Shown: positions 12,548 to 22,210 of the stretch, in pieces | How the letters are laid out: each line of letters begins with the position of its first letter | How positions within the stretch are numbered: the first letter of the stretch is position 1 | DNA from: an uncultured Christensenella sp. | GTDB taxonomy: Bacteria; Bacillota; Clostridia; Christensenellales; Borkfalkiaceae | Reading direction: 5' to 3' | NCBI GenBank assembly: GCA_910579585.1 | Contig: CAJTVA010000022.1 | Location: 1-22,755 of the forward strand | Length of the DNA: 22,755 bases | The notes under the pieces: model-generated | Told to the model about the DNA's origin: nothing | The model's input: the letters and a program-made list of their open reading frames with translations, nothing else | The model's database searches: none | Program-made: the position numbers and the translations under genes

Positions 12548-14251
12548 ATGAATAAATACGCAGTTTTTCATAAACCCGACAGTAACTTTGCATACGCCTC
12601 GGCAGGCAATAGGCTGACGGTAATTCTGCGGGTTGCCGCCAACGACAAATTAGATAAGGTCGAGATACTATTCAACAATAAATACCGTTTCACGAAAAAG
12701 CGTTTCGAGCTTGAGATGGAAAGGTGCGCCGAGGACGGAGTTTTCGCATACTACCGCGCGGACGTTACTCTTCCCGACTCGCGGTTTGCTTACGTTTTTC
12801 GAATTACGGAAAAGTGTAAGATTTTTTATTTTTCCGAAGACGGACTTAAAGAAGATTACGAATTCGAACTTGCTTATTATACGTTTTTTCAATTCGCGTT
12901 TATAAACAGAACGGACGTTATGCCCATAGTGGAATGGACGAAAACCGCTGTGTTTTATCAGATTTTCGTAGACAGGTTTGCGCGTGGCGATTTTGAGAAA
13001 GACGACGATTATATAAACACGCCGTGGGATGGGAATATCGACAGGTATTCGTTCACGGGCGGAGACCTGGACGGCGTAACGGAAAAACTCCCCTATCTTG
13101 ACGGCATGGGAGTAACGGCTTTGTATTTAACTCCGATTTTTTTGTCGGAAACCAACCATAAGTACAACATTATAGATTATTTGCGGGTCGACCCGCAGTT
13201 CGGCGACGAAGAGAAACTTGCAAGGCTGCTTTCCGCGGCTCACGCGCGCGGTATGCGCGTGATGGTCGACTGCGTGTTCAATCACTGTGACAGAAAGCAC
13301 GAATTTTTCAGGGACGCCGAAGAAAAAGGGCGGCAATCGAAATATTTCGACAGATTTTTGATTGACGGCGATTTTCCCGACTACGAAAAGGGGAATTACG
13401 CGCATTTTGCGGACTGCAAATATATGCCGAAGTGGAACGCCGACAATCCCGAAACGCGGAAGTATTTGATAGGTATAGCGCTTGAATATTTGCGTATGGG
13501 GTTCGACGGGTTACGCCTTGACGTCGCAGACGAAATTTCACACGAGACGTGGCGGCAGTTGCGGCGTGAAGTCAAAGAAAAATATCCGCAGGCACTAATA
13601 ATAGGCGAGATTTGGCACGATAACGAGCAGTGGCTGAAAGGCGACCAGTTGGACGGCGTCATGAACTACAAGCTACAAAAAATTCTGATTGATTATTTCG
13701 GGGAGCTTTCCGTAAAGGCAGAGGTCGCCGCAGGTAGAATGAACGGGCTTTTGATTGCCAATTCAGGGCAAGCCAACGCAATGGCTTTGAATTTTTTGGA
13801 CAGTCACGACACGCCCAGGTTTTTGCGCTTTGCGGGCGGTAACCGCGACAGGCTGTTGTGCGCGCTTTGCGCCGCGGTGATGTTCCCTGGAATGCCGTGC
13901 GTGTTATACGGCACGGAAATTCCGCTTGACGGAGGCGGCGACCCCGACTGCCGCAAGCCGTTTGACTGGAATTTTCAGAACGGTTCCGAGGAGTTCGCCG
14001 CTAACTTTAAGGCGGTTCTTGGCTTGAAAAAGCAGAGGGCTTTAACAGGCGAGCGGGCGGAAATTACGGCGGAGAACGGGCTTTTGAAAATCACGCGGAC
14101 GGCGGACGGGGAAAGCGTTACCGCATATTTCAATACGAGCGGCAGGGCGAAAAAAGCTGATGTCGGCGGCGACGTGATTTTAGGACTGAATTTTAAAGAC
14201 GGTAAAATTTTAAACGACGGTGCCGTCGTTGTGAAAAATATCAAAAATTAA
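12548..14251 (+). CDS. Intracellular GH13_20 neopullulanase/cyclomaltodextrinase-like enzyme
   Basis: This 567-aa protein lacks a signal peptide and should work in the cytoplasm on imported maltodextrins or cyclodextrins, cutting alpha-1,4 and possibly alpha-1,6 bonds. The N-terminal ~120 residues form a CBM34-like beta domain typical of this subfamily. The barrel has AVFYQIFVDRFARGD, region I DCVFNH (241-246), region V MPKWN (293-297, the subfamily mark), region II GLRLDVADE with nucleophile D325, region III GEIW with acid/base E354, and region IV FLDSHD with D421. All three catalytic acids are present. The gene follows the regulator by 14 bases with a weak GGAAAG site. It would feed shorter linear dextrins to the phosphorylase at 19848. 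Confidence 0.93.
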   Translation: MNKYAVFHKPDSNFAYASAGNRLTVILRVAANDKLDKVEILFNNKYRFTKKRFELEMERCAEDGVFAYYRADVTLPDSRFAYVFRITEKCKIFYFSEDGLKEDYEFELAYYTFFQFAFINRTDVMPIVEWTKTAVFYQIFVDRFARGDFEKDDDYINTPWDGNIDRYSFTGGDLDGVTEKLPYLDGMGVTALYLTPIFLSETNHKYNIIDYLRVDPQFGDEEKLARLLSAAHARGMRVMVDCVFNHCDRKHEFFRDAEEKGRQSKYFDRFLIDGDFPDYEKGNYAHFADCKYMPKWNADNPETRKYLIGIALEYLRMGFDGLRLDVADEISHETWRQLRREVKEKYPQALIIGEIWHDNEQWLKGDQLDGVMNYKLQKILIDYFGELSVKAEVAAGRMNGLLIANSGQANAMALNFLDSHDTPRFLRFAGGNRDRLLCALCAAVMFPGMPCVLYGTEIPLDGGGDPDCRKPFDWNFQNGSEEFAANFKAVLGLKKQRALTGERAEITAENGLLKITRTADGESVTAYFNTSGRAKKADVGGDVILGLNFKDGKILNDGAVVVKNIKN

Positions 14252-14271
14252 ACTTTCAGGAGGATTATCTG

Positions 14272-15540
14272 ATGAAAAAACGTTTTGTTTCATTAGTTGC
14301 TTGCGGCGTGCTTGCGGCAGGTGCGGTTGCAGGATTTACGGGTTGTAGCGAAGATTCGCTTACGGTTTGGGGTTCGGCGGCACAGCAGGAAACGCTGAGA
14401 GCTATGGTAGAAGAGTTTAAAAAAGCAAATCCCGACTTGGAATACAACATTAAAGTCGGTATCTGCGAAGAAGAATGGGCGTACAGCAACGTCAGCAAAG
14501 ACCCCTCTGCGGCGGCGGACGTTTACTGCTATTCCAACGACCAGCTTATTCCGCTTTTGCGTTGCGGCGGTCTTGCGGAACTGGGCGGTCAGTTCCTCGA
14601 AACCGTTAAGACTGAAAACAGTTCGGAATCTGTTGCGTCGGGTGCAGTCGGCTGGGGAACGGATAACGAAAAAGTTTACGGCTATCCGTACGCTTCCGAT
14701 AACGGATATTTTATGTTTTACGATAAGTCGGTTGTAACCGAAGAGCAGGCCAAAACGCTCGAGGGGATAATCGAGGCTTGCAGCAACGCCGGCAAGAAGA
14801 TTGGCTGGGCGCTGGATACGCCGTGGTATACGGCTGGCTGGTTCTTTACGTTCGGGTGCACATACAATGTCGAGTACGACGATAAGTATGCGGAAACCAG
14901 CGTCTCTATCGATTTCGACGGCGAGGGCGGAGTCAAGGCTTCGAAAGCAATGGCTAAGTTGACTTCGGCAACGTTTGCAAACGATAGCAATAAAAAGGTG
15001 TTTGCCGGTAAAAACACAAGCAACACTACGAATATCGACGGTTTTTCCGACCACAGTATGGCAGTTGCCGTTTCTGGTACCTGGAACGCTAACAAAATCA
15101 AGGAATTGCTCGGAGAAAACTACGGCGTTTGCGCTTTGCCTACCGTTACGGTTGACAGTGAAACGAAACAGCTTTATTCGTTCAAGGGCTATAAGCTTTT
15201 CGGCGTCAACCCGCACAGCAAAGACCTTGTTACGGCGCACAAGCTTGCGGCATTTCTGTCAAGCGGAGATATGCAGGAAGAGCGTTTCGAAAAACATCTT
15301 GTAGGACCGACAAATACCGTTGTTTCGAATCTCCCCGCAGTCGTGGCTGACCCTGCTATTAAAGCTTTAAACGCGCAAAACGCTTTCGCGAAAGAGCAAA
15401 CTTCCGTTCCGTCGAACTTCTGGGAACCGATTAAAACTTACGCATTATACATTATCGACGGTTTGGCGACAGAAGCCAATTATCAGTCGCAGCTTAAAAC
15501 GGCAGTCGACCAAATAAGAAACTCGGTAACGAATAAATAA
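14272..15540 (+). CDS. Maltodextrin ABC transporter substrate-binding lipoprotein (MalE-like)
   Basis: The protein has 422 aa, with a signal peptide ending in FTGC (C25 lipidated), as expected for a Gram-positive binding protein tethered to the outer face of the membrane. The mature part opens with LTVWGSAAQQETLRAMVEEF, the first strand and helix of the cluster-B sugar-binding fold. It continues with ADVYCYSNDQLIPLLRCGGL, the YGYPYASDNGYFMFYDKS segment and a C-terminal lobe including KGYKLFGVNPHSKDLVTAHKLAAFL. Aromatic residues GWALDTPWYTAGWFFTF probably line the sugar cleft. A strong AGGAGG lies 8 bases before the ATG, fitting the high dose such proteins need. The permease genes follow directly. 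The maltodextrin ligand is inferred from the neighbouring amylases and phosphorylase. Confidence 0.92.
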   Translation: MKKRFVSLVACGVLAAGAVAGFTGCSEDSLTVWGSAAQQETLRAMVEEFKKANPDLEYNIKVGICEEEWAYSNVSKDPSAAADVYCYSNDQLIPLLRCGGLAELGGQFLETVKTENSSESVASGAVGWGTDNEKVYGYPYASDNGYFMFYDKSVVTEEQAKTLEGIIEACSNAGKKIGWALDTPWYTAGWFFTFGCTYNVEYDDKYAETSVSIDFDGEGGVKASKAMAKLTSATFANDSNKKVFAGKNTSNTTNIDGFSDHSMAVAVSGTWNANKIKELLGENYGVCALPTVTVDSETKQLYSFKGYKLFGVNPHSKDLVTAHKLAAFLSSGDMQEERFEKHLVGPTNTVVSNLPAVVADPAIKALNAQNAFAKEQTSVPSNFWEPIKTYALYIIDGLATEANYQSQLKTAVDQIRNSVTNK

Positions 15541-15555
15541 TTTTGCGGTGAAAGA

Positions 15556-17061
15556 ATGAACCTGACATATCTAAAAATGTCGCCGCTTGAAAAGTTCTGG
15601 TTTAACTTCAAGGCGTTTTTCAAACGTCTGCCGTCATCGTTTGCGGCGTTCTTCAAGGCGATACCGAAAAAACTTTATAAGCTTTGGCTCGCATTTGCCG
15701 GAATATTTCTGAATATCGGCAGGGCGGCGCGGGACGGCGACTGGAAAACTCGGACCTCGTTCGGCGTAATGGGCTTCGGGCTTATCTGTCGCAAGCAATA
15801 CCTGCGCGGAATTTTATACTTGCTTTTCGAGGTGCTCTTCGTTTTATATATGGTATTTTTCGGTTGGAAGTACCTTGTGAAAATGGGGAGCCTGGGCGAA
15901 GTTGCCTGCGTGGAGGGTAAGGACCCGTTGACGGGCATTACGACTTATACGTACTACGACAACAGTCTTTTGATACTTTTGTATTCGCTTCTGACTATCT
16001 TCATTATGGCGGCATTCGTCTATATGTGGTATCAGAACGTAAAGGGCAATCTACTGTCGCAACAGTTTGTGGAGGCGCACCTTACTTTACCAACGACTAA
16101 GGACGACGTTCATTCCTACGCGAACGAGAATTACCATAAGTCGCTTTTGTCCATACCTATGTTCGGGCTTGTGGTTTTTACGATACTGCCCATATTCTTT
16201 ATGATTTTCATAGCGTTTACGAATTACGACAAGGCGCATATGCCCCCTGCCGAGCTGTTTCAATGGTCGGGCTTTGATAACTTCGTAACCGTACTTGGCG
16301 GAGGAGTATCGTCAAACAGCAAAATATTCGCTTATACGTTCGGAGAAGTGCTTCTGTGGACGATAGTATGGGCGTTCTTTGCAACGTTCACGAACTATAT
16401 CCTCGGAATGGTGGTGGCGATTCTAATTAACAAAAAGGGTATACGTTTTAAAAAGCTGTGGCGTACCGTTCTCGTTATAACCATTGCCGTTCCGCAGTTT
16501 GTTTCGCTGATGTTCATGTCGCAGCTTCTTGCAGACCAAGGGCTTATCAACAAATTGCTTGAAAAATGGGGCTGGATAAATCAGGCGATACCTTTCCTGA
16601 CGGACGGAACTTTTGCAAGGGCCACGGTAATAATCGTCAACGTATGGATAGGCATACCGTACTCTATGCTTATATGCACAGGCATACTTATGAATATTCC
16701 CGCAGACTTGTACGAGTCGGCGAGGATTGACGGCGCTGGTCCCGTGAAAGCGTATATGAAAATAACGTTGCCGTATATGTTGCACGTCACGACGCCATAT
16801 CTCATTACGCAGTTTATAGGCAACCTCAACAACTTCAACGTAATCTTCCTGTTAACGGGCGGCGCTCCTTCGTCGCTGGATATGCAGAACGCCGGCAAGA
16901 CAGACTTGCTTATAACCTGGCTTTATAAGCTGACGGTAAGCGAAAGTCAGTACGGCATAGCTTCGGTTATAGGTATATTTACTTTCGCCGTCGTTGCGGT
17001 ATTGTCGCTGATACTTTACAACCGTTCCAAATCAGTTAAAAACGAGGAGGAATTTATGTAA
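15556..17061 (+). CDS. Maltodextrin ABC transporter permease, MalF-like
   Basis: This membrane protein of 501 aa carries the MetI-type permease domain from about residue 195, with several helices and the EAA loop YESARIDGAGPVKAYMKITLP (from 386), where the conserved glycine G393 contacts the ATPase. The first ~65 residues are amphipathic and basic (FKAFFKRLPSSFAAFFKAI), an extension before two extra N-terminal helices; this makes it longer than most Gram-positive MalF proteins. Its last codons overlap the start of the next gene by one base (TAATG), which couples the two permeases. It forms a heterodimer with the protein from 17061. Confidence 0.92.
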   Translation: MNLTYLKMSPLEKFWFNFKAFFKRLPSSFAAFFKAIPKKLYKLWLAFAGIFLNIGRAARDGDWKTRTSFGVMGFGLICRKQYLRGILYLLFEVLFVLYMVFFGWKYLVKMGSLGEVACVEGKDPLTGITTYTYYDNSLLILLYSLLTIFIMAAFVYMWYQNVKGNLLSQQFVEAHLTLPTTKDDVHSYANENYHKSLLSIPMFGLVVFTILPIFFMIFIAFTNYDKAHMPPAELFQWSGFDNFVTVLGGGVSSNSKIFAYTFGEVLLWTIVWAFFATFTNYILGMVVAILINKKGIRFKKLWRTVLVITIAVPQFVSLMFMSQLLADQGLINKLLEKWGWINQAIPFLTDGTFARATVIIVNVWIGIPYSMLICTGILMNIPADLYESARIDGAGPVKAYMKITLPYMLHVTTPYLITQFIGNLNNFNVIFLLTGGAPSSLDMQNAGKTDLLITWLYKLTVSESQYGIASVIGIFTFAVVAVLSLILYNRSKSVKNEEEFM

Positions 17062-17930
17062 TGGAAAAGAAGAAATTCAGAAGCAAGAAGGGCGCGGAAC
17101 GCGTTTCTCTTGTGCTTATCTACGCAATTCTTATTATTATTTCGCTCATATGGCTGATACCGTTTCTTATGCTCATAATTCTGTCGTTCCGCGGCGAACA
17201 GGTCGGTATGTCGGTTGACTACCTTTTCCCTAAACAGTGGTCGTTCAACAACTACGTGCGGCTGTTTACCGAAACGAAGTTTCTGACCTGGTACGGAAAC
17301 ACGCTTTTGGTTTCCGTTATCGTCACGGTAGTTCAGACGGTTATCGTGCTGATGACGAGTTACGCGCTGTCGAGGCTTCGTTTTAAGCTGAGAAAACCGT
17401 TAATGAACCTTATGCTCATTCTCGGTATGTTCCCCGGGTTCCTTTCTATGACGGCAGTGTACTTTGTTTTGAAAGAGATTGGGCTTACGCAGAACCTTTT
17501 GGGGCTTATTTTGGTGTATTCGGCAAGTTCGGCAATGCAGTACTACATTTGCAAGGGTTTCTTCGATACAATACCGAAATCTCTGGACGAAGCGGCAAGG
17601 ATAGACGGGGCAAGCAGGCATACCGTATTTTTAAAGATAATTCTGCCGCTTGCAAAACCCATTATTATTTACACGATTTTAACGGCGTTCATAGCTCCTT
17701 GGGGCGAGTATATGTTTTCGTCGTTCATAATGCTCGGCAACGATGATAAATTTACGGTAGCGGTTGGTATGAAGTCTTGGCTAGACAACGCAACGCTTAT
17801 GGGGCAAGAAGGATACTTTCCTATATTCTGTGCCGCCGCAGTCGTTGTTTCAATCCCTATAACCGCCTTGTTTATCTGGTTGCAACGGTACTATGTCGAA
17901 GGCGTAACGGGTGGTTCCGTCAAGGGTTAA
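17061..17930 (+). CDS. Maltodextrin ABC transporter permease, MalG-like
   Basis: The protein has 289 aa with six predicted helices, starting with LVLIYAILIIISLIWLIPFLMLIILSF. The EAA loop reads LDEAARIDGASRHTVFLKI (from 175), with G183 at the ATPase contact. The periplasmic-side GMFPGFLSMTAVYF and the IAPWGEYMFS segment are typical of MalG. GAGGAGG inside the end of the upstream gene serves as its ribosome site, 11 bases before the ATG, and the 1-base overlap supports coupled translation. It pairs with the MalF-like protein and would pass dextrins from the binding lipoprotein into the cell. Confidence 0.93.
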   Translation: MEKKKFRSKKGAERVSLVLIYAILIIISLIWLIPFLMLIILSFRGEQVGMSVDYLFPKQWSFNNYVRLFTETKFLTWYGNTLLVSVIVTVVQTVIVLMTSYALSRLRFKLRKPLMNLMLILGMFPGFLSMTAVYFVLKEIGLTQNLLGLILVYSASSAMQYYICKGFFDTIPKSLDEAARIDGASRHTVFLKIILPLAKPIIIYTILTAFIAPWGEYMFSSFIMLGNDDKFTVAVGMKSWLDNATLMGQEGYFPIFCAAAVVVSIPITALFIWLQRYYVEGVTGGSVKG

Positions 17931-17942
17931 AAGGAGAAATTT

Positions 17943-19844
17943 ATGGCAGAAGTAAGTTTGAAACACATATATAAAGTTTATCCCAACGGCACCAAAGCGG
18001 TAAACGACTTCAATATGTACATAGAGGACAAAGAGTTTATCGTTTTCGTCGGTCCGTCGGGTTGCGGAAAATCGACTACGCTGAGAATGATAGCGGGGCT
18101 TGAGGATATTTCCGCAGGCGAACTGAAAATCGGCGATTTGGTCGTAAACGATATGGAACCGAAAGACAGGGATATTGCAATGGTTTTCCAGAACTACGCA
18201 CTGTATCCGCATATGACTGTTTATGACAATATCGCGTTCGGACTGAGATTGAGAAAGCTTCCCAAAGATGAAATACACGATAAGGTTGTCGAAGCTGCGA
18301 ACATTCTCGGCATAACCGAGTATCTTGACAAAAAACCCAAAGAGATGTCTGGCGGGCAGAGGCAGAGGGTTGCGCTCGGGCGGGCGATTGTCCGTGAACC
18401 GAAAGTTATGCTTCTGGACGAACCGCTGTCTAACCTCGACGCAAAGCTCAGAACGCAGATGCGCTCGGAAATTTCCAAGCTTCATTCAAAACTCGGAACT
18501 ACGTTCATCTACGTTACGCACGACCAGGTCGAAGCAATGACGATGGGTACGCGCATAGTCGTAATGAAAGACGGTTTCGTGCAACAGATAGACACGCCGA
18601 AGAATTTATATAACTTCCCTGCAAACAAATTTGTTGCGGGATTTATAGGCACGCCGCAGATGAATTTCTTCGAGGGCACGCTTTTAAAAACCGACGATAA
18701 AGTAATTATTGCGTTTGATAACTCAACGGCGCAAATTACCGTTCCGTATTCAAAGCTTTACAAGGCGAAACCGGAGTACCTCGACGGCAAGACTAAAGTA
18801 TATATAGGGCTTAGACCCGAAGATGTTTCGCTTGCGGACGGCGGGAATAAAAACGGCGGTTCGGTTGTAAAAGTAAAAATTTCGCACAAGGAAGAGCTCG
18901 GTAGCGAAACGCTTATTTACGGCGATATAAATATGGACGGCGACGGTTACGACGGTAGCCCGACGCGAATTATCATCAAGGATAACGGTAATCGTGAATG
19001 GCAGACCGGCGACGTTGTGGAAGCGGTTTTGAATTTGGAGCGCGTTCACCTGTTCGACGCCGAGACCGAAGCGTCTGTTCTGCCTCGTGTACCCGAATAT
19101 AACTATCTTAACTGTGAGGTGAAAGGCGGAAGACTTATTTTCTGCGGCGCGGAAGTTGCGTTGCCCAAAGCGGCTGAATGCGGCGATCTGAAAGGCGAGT
19201 TGCTTCTGCCTACCGACGCCGTTATAATCGGCGGAAGTTTGAAAGCCGAGATTGTTTCGTGCGAGAAAATAAACGGGGTTTATCTGCTTGCCCTGACGTT
19301 AAACGGTAACAGACTTTATGCTGTTGTGCCCGAGTGCGTAGACGGCAATTCGGTCAATATAGGTTTAGATTTTAAGAAAATCACGGTGAAGACAGATGGC
19401 GAAAGCAAAATTACGCCGCTGCCCGAACTCAACGAATTTGCCTGCAAGTTCGTGAAAAACAAGGCTGTCGAAGAAATCGAAATCAACGGCAAGGTCAAAA
19501 AACAAAAGACGGTACGGTTCGGTTTCGTTGTCGAGGGTACGTTCTTTGAAGCGAACGAAGAAAACGTACAAAAGATTTTTGCCGCGCTAGGGCTCAAAAA
19601 AGCGTTTAGTGCGGGGCTGAAGATAGAGTGCGGGGCCAGTGACCTTACCGTTGCGGACGAGGGTATTGCGGCAAGCGTTCTTGAAACTCTCGATTACGGC
19701 ACGGAGAAGTTTTTGAAGTGTGCGGTTGGGGAAAATATTGTTTACGTCAAATGCGACGCTGAAAAGAGGGGGGATATTCGTCTTTTACCCGATTTCGGTC
19801 GGGTCGGCGTAGTTGAAACCGAAAGGGAGATTAAAATAATTTAA
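17943..19844 (+). CDS. MalK/MsmK-type ATPase with long C-terminal extension
   Basis: The ATPase domain is complete: Walker A GPSGCGKST (37-45), Q83, signature MSGGQ (135-139), Walker B VMLLDEP with E160, D-loop SNLDAK and switch H193. The usual MalK regulatory part ends near 379 with ERVHLFDAETEASV, where normal proteins (about 370 aa) stop. Here about 255 residues follow. Within them, TDAVIIGGSLKAEIVS...LYAVVP (424-462) and LDYGTEKFLKCAVGENIVYV...LPDFGRVGVVETE (583-627) both echo the TOBE pattern, including a second copy of the 'RVHLFDAET'-like ending, so the regulatory domain looks repeated. AAAGGAG lies 6 bases before the ATG. It energises the MalFG pair; it may also bind a cytoplasmic regulator or sugar through the added domains. 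Confidence 0.92.
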   Translation: MAEVSLKHIYKVYPNGTKAVNDFNMYIEDKEFIVFVGPSGCGKSTTLRMIAGLEDISAGELKIGDLVVNDMEPKDRDIAMVFQNYALYPHMTVYDNIAFGLRLRKLPKDEIHDKVVEAANILGITEYLDKKPKEMSGGQRQRVALGRAIVREPKVMLLDEPLSNLDAKLRTQMRSEISKLHSKLGTTFIYVTHDQVEAMTMGTRIVVMKDGFVQQIDTPKNLYNFPANKFVAGFIGTPQMNFFEGTLLKTDDKVIIAFDNSTAQITVPYSKLYKAKPEYLDGKTKVYIGLRPEDVSLADGGNKNGGSVVKVKISHKEELGSETLIYGDINMDGDGYDGSPTRIIIKDNGNREWQTGDVVEAVLNLERVHLFDAETEASVLPRVPEYNYLNCEVKGGRLIFCGAEVALPKAAECGDLKGELLLPTDAVIIGGSLKAEIVSCEKINGVYLLALTLNGNRLYAVVPECVDGNSVNIGLDFKKITVKTDGESKITPLPELNEFACKFVKNKAVEEIEINGKVKKQKTVRFGFVVEGTFFEANEENVQKIFAALGLKKAFSAGLKIECGASDLTVADEGIAASVLETLDYGTEKFLKCAVGENIVYVKCDAEKRGDIRLLPDFGRVGVVETEREIKII

Positions 19845-19847
19845 CTT

Positions 19848-22094
19848 ATGAATGAAGTAGAATTTACCGAACAATTAAAAGGACTTAAAACGGACGGAAA
19901 GACTACAACGGAACTTTATAACGAAATTTCCGCCCTCGCTTTAAATTACGGTTTAAGCAAGGCGACGGCGCCTGCGACGAAAAACGCTTATTATTTTTCA
20001 ATGGAGTTTCTAATCGGACGTAGTTTCTTCAATAACCTTATGGAGCTTGGCGTGCTTGAAACCGTGAGAGGTATTCTTGCGGAGAAAGGCGTAGATATCA
20101 ACGTTTTTGAAGAAATAGAGGACGCCGCGCTCGGCAACGGCGGACTGGGCAGGCTTGCCGCTTGTTTTCTTGACAGTGCCGCGGGAGTGGGCTTGCCGTT
20201 ACACGGCTATGGAATACGCTATAAATACGGTCTTTTTAAGCAAGCTATTGAGAACGGTTTTCAGGTCGAACTTCCCGACGACTGGCAACGCTTCGGCGAC
20301 CCGTGGTCTATACGCAGAGAAAGCGAAAAGCGTTTAATCAAATTCGCGGATATGACGGTGACGGCGGTGCCTTACGATATGCCCGTGTTCGGCAAGCGCG
20401 TAAATTTTTTACGGCTGTGGCAAGCGGAAGGAAGCGAAAAAGCGCAAAAAATCAGCGAATATCTTTATCCTGCGGACGATACCGAAGACGGAAAAATGCT
20501 GAGGTTGCGGCAGGAATACTTTTTCTCGGCTGCGGCTGTTGGCGAGCTTGTTGAAAAACACGCTAAAAAACACGGCAAAAATTTTGACAATTTTGCAGAC
20601 TTTAACGTTATTCAGCTCAACGATACACACCCCGTGCTTGCGTCGGCCGAATTCATAAGAAAGCTTACGGCGGAATATAAAGTGCCTTTCCCCGACGCTT
20701 TGGGTATTGCGAAAAAAACATTTGCCTATACCAACCATACCGTTTTACCCGAAGCTTTGGAGTGCTGGAACGCCGATTTAGTCAAGAAGATTTTGCCTGA
20801 TATTTATTCTGTTCTTATAAAAATTCATCTCAGACAAAGGGAAGAGTTGACAGCGCTTAAATGCTCGGCGGAAGAAATTTCCGAAATGTCGATATATGCT
20901 TCTGACAGATTTTCAATGGCCAATCTGGCGGTTTATATAGGAAAGTCGGTCAACGGCGTAGCAAAACTGCATACCGAAATACTTGAAAACAATCTTTTCA
21001 AAACCGCGTACAAATATTATCCCGAAAAGTTTCAGAACAAGACGAACGGAATAACACAGCGTCGATGGCTGATGCTCTGCAATAAAGAGCTTTCCGAGCT
21101 TATCGACGAAACTATCGGGGAAAAATGGCGCAACGATATTTCGCTGCTCAGCGGTATTAACTCGCATATTCGGGATATTACAGACGGTTTTATTAAAGTC
21201 AAGTCGAAAAAGAAAAGTCAACTGTTCGACTATATTAAAAAGCACGAGGGCGTAGAAATACCCGACGGTTTTATCGTATATTCGCAGGTTAAACGTCTGC
21301 ACGAATATAAGCGCCAACTTATGACGGCTTTTGCGATTCTCGGAATATACAAGGGGCTTAAAAGCGGGTCGATAAAAGACTTTCAGCCGTCAGTATTCAT
21401 ATTCGGCGCGAAGAGCGCACCCGCTTACAGGCGAGCAAAAGCGATAATAAAATTCATAAACGAAATTGCTGTTAAAGTAAATTCCGACGAAGCTACGAAC
21501 GGGCTTTTAAAGGTCGTTTTCGTTCGCAACTATAATGTTTCTTATGCGGAAAAAATCGTTGCGGGAACTGACGTATCTTTACAGGTTTCCACTGCGGGGT
21601 TGGAGGCGAGTGGCACGGGAAATATGAAGTTTATGATGAACGGCGCCGTAACCTGCGGTACAATGGACGGCGCAAACATAGAAATCGTAGAGCTTGCGGG
21701 CTTAGAAAACAACTATATTTTCGGTGAGGAAGTGGACGGTATTGAGCGGCTTAAAAAAGTCGGTTACGACCCTTGCAAATTGCTTAAATCGAACACTTTA
21801 CACAGCTTTGCTGCTTCGACGCTTATTGACGGAACTTTTTCAGACGGCGGGAGCGGAGATTTCAAAGAGCTGTACGATGCGCTTACGGTAGGTGCAAGCT
21901 GGCACAAGCCCGACAACTATTTCGTCTTACACGACTTGCAAAGCTATGTTGACGCGCTTTTGAAAATCAATGCGGACTATAAGAACAAAAAGGAGTTCGC
22001 GGTAAAGCAACTGAAAAATATCGCGAATTCGGCTTATTTCTCGTCCGACAGAACGATTAAAGAATACGCAACCGACATCTGGGAAATAGAATAG
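19848..22094 (+). CDS. glgP: Glycogen/maltodextrin phosphorylase
   Basis: This 748-aa cytoplasmic, PLP-dependent enzyme (GT35) splits alpha-1,4 glucans with phosphate to give glucose-1-phosphate, saving ATP after import. Recognisable blocks are YYFSMEFLIGRSFFNNL, LGNGGLGRLAACFLDS, GYGIRYKYGLF, the QLNDTHPVLA segment, TNHTVLPEALE, QVKRLHEYKRQ (480-490) and EASGTGNMK with the PLP lysine K594. The length is slightly below the usual 800 because N-terminal regulatory segments are short. The start lies 3 bases after the ATPase stop and has no close ribosome site (the nearest GGGAG is 20 bases away), so translation likely depends on ribosomes from the upstream gene. Its place at the end of the import operon points to imported dextrins rather than stored glycogen as substrate. 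Confidence 0.95.
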   Translation: MNEVEFTEQLKGLKTDGKTTTELYNEISALALNYGLSKATAPATKNAYYFSMEFLIGRSFFNNLMELGVLETVRGILAEKGVDINVFEEIEDAALGNGGLGRLAACFLDSAAGVGLPLHGYGIRYKYGLFKQAIENGFQVELPDDWQRFGDPWSIRRESEKRLIKFADMTVTAVPYDMPVFGKRVNFLRLWQAEGSEKAQKISEYLYPADDTEDGKMLRLRQEYFFSAAAVGELVEKHAKKHGKNFDNFADFNVIQLNDTHPVLASAEFIRKLTAEYKVPFPDALGIAKKTFAYTNHTVLPEALECWNADLVKKILPDIYSVLIKIHLRQREELTALKCSAEEISEMSIYASDRFSMANLAVYIGKSVNGVAKLHTEILENNLFKTAYKYYPEKFQNKTNGITQRRWLMLCNKELSELIDETIGEKWRNDISLLSGINSHIRDITDGFIKVKSKKKSQLFDYIKKHEGVEIPDGFIVYSQVKRLHEYKRQLMTAFAILGIYKGLKSGSIKDFQPSVFIFGAKSAPAYRRAKAIIKFINEIAVKVNSDEATNGLLKVVFVRNYNVSYAEKIVAGTDVSLQVSTAGLEASGTGNMKFMMNGAVTCGTMDGANIEIVELAGLENNYIFGEEVDGIERLKKVGYDPCKLLKSNTLHSFAASTLIDGTFSDGGSGDFKELYDALTVGASWHKPDNYFVLHDLQSYVDALLKINADYKNKKEFAVKQLKNIANSAYFSSDRTIKEYATDIWEIE

Positions 22095-22100
22095 AAATTA

Positions 22101-22128
22101 TTAAAAGCAACCGCACGGTTGCTTTTAA
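22101..22128 (+). terminator. Intrinsic terminator of the starch locus
   Basis: TTAAAAGCAACC (22101-22112) and GGTTGCTTTTAA (22117-22128) form a perfect 12-bp stem around GCAC. The T-rich 3' arm runs into AAATTG, so the T run lies within the stem base. It is 7 bases after the phosphorylase stop and would end the long + strand transcript. Confidence 0.85.
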
Positions 22129-22150
22129 ATTGCCCTGATTTATTACGCTT

Positions 22151-22180
22151 TTCACAGAAAGACCGAAAACTTCATATAAT
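22151..22180 (+). promoter_or_regulatory. Promoter of the collagen-like gene
   Basis: TTCACA (22151-22156) and TATAAT (22175-22180) are 18 bases apart, a good sigma-A pair with one mismatch. The -10 also reads CATATAAT, one base from the CATACAAT form used by sporulation sigma-E, so mother-cell expression cannot be excluded, but no sigma-E -35 is evident. Confidence 0.65.
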
Positions 22181-22210
22181 GTTAGGAGTAATAAATGAGG
22201 TAAGGGGTAA

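Noticed and set aside
14293..15240. Long minus-strand frame opposite the binding-protein gene (315 codons)
   Set aside because: Codon-phase shadow of the MalE-like gene; the translation is Arg-rich with no recognisable motif.
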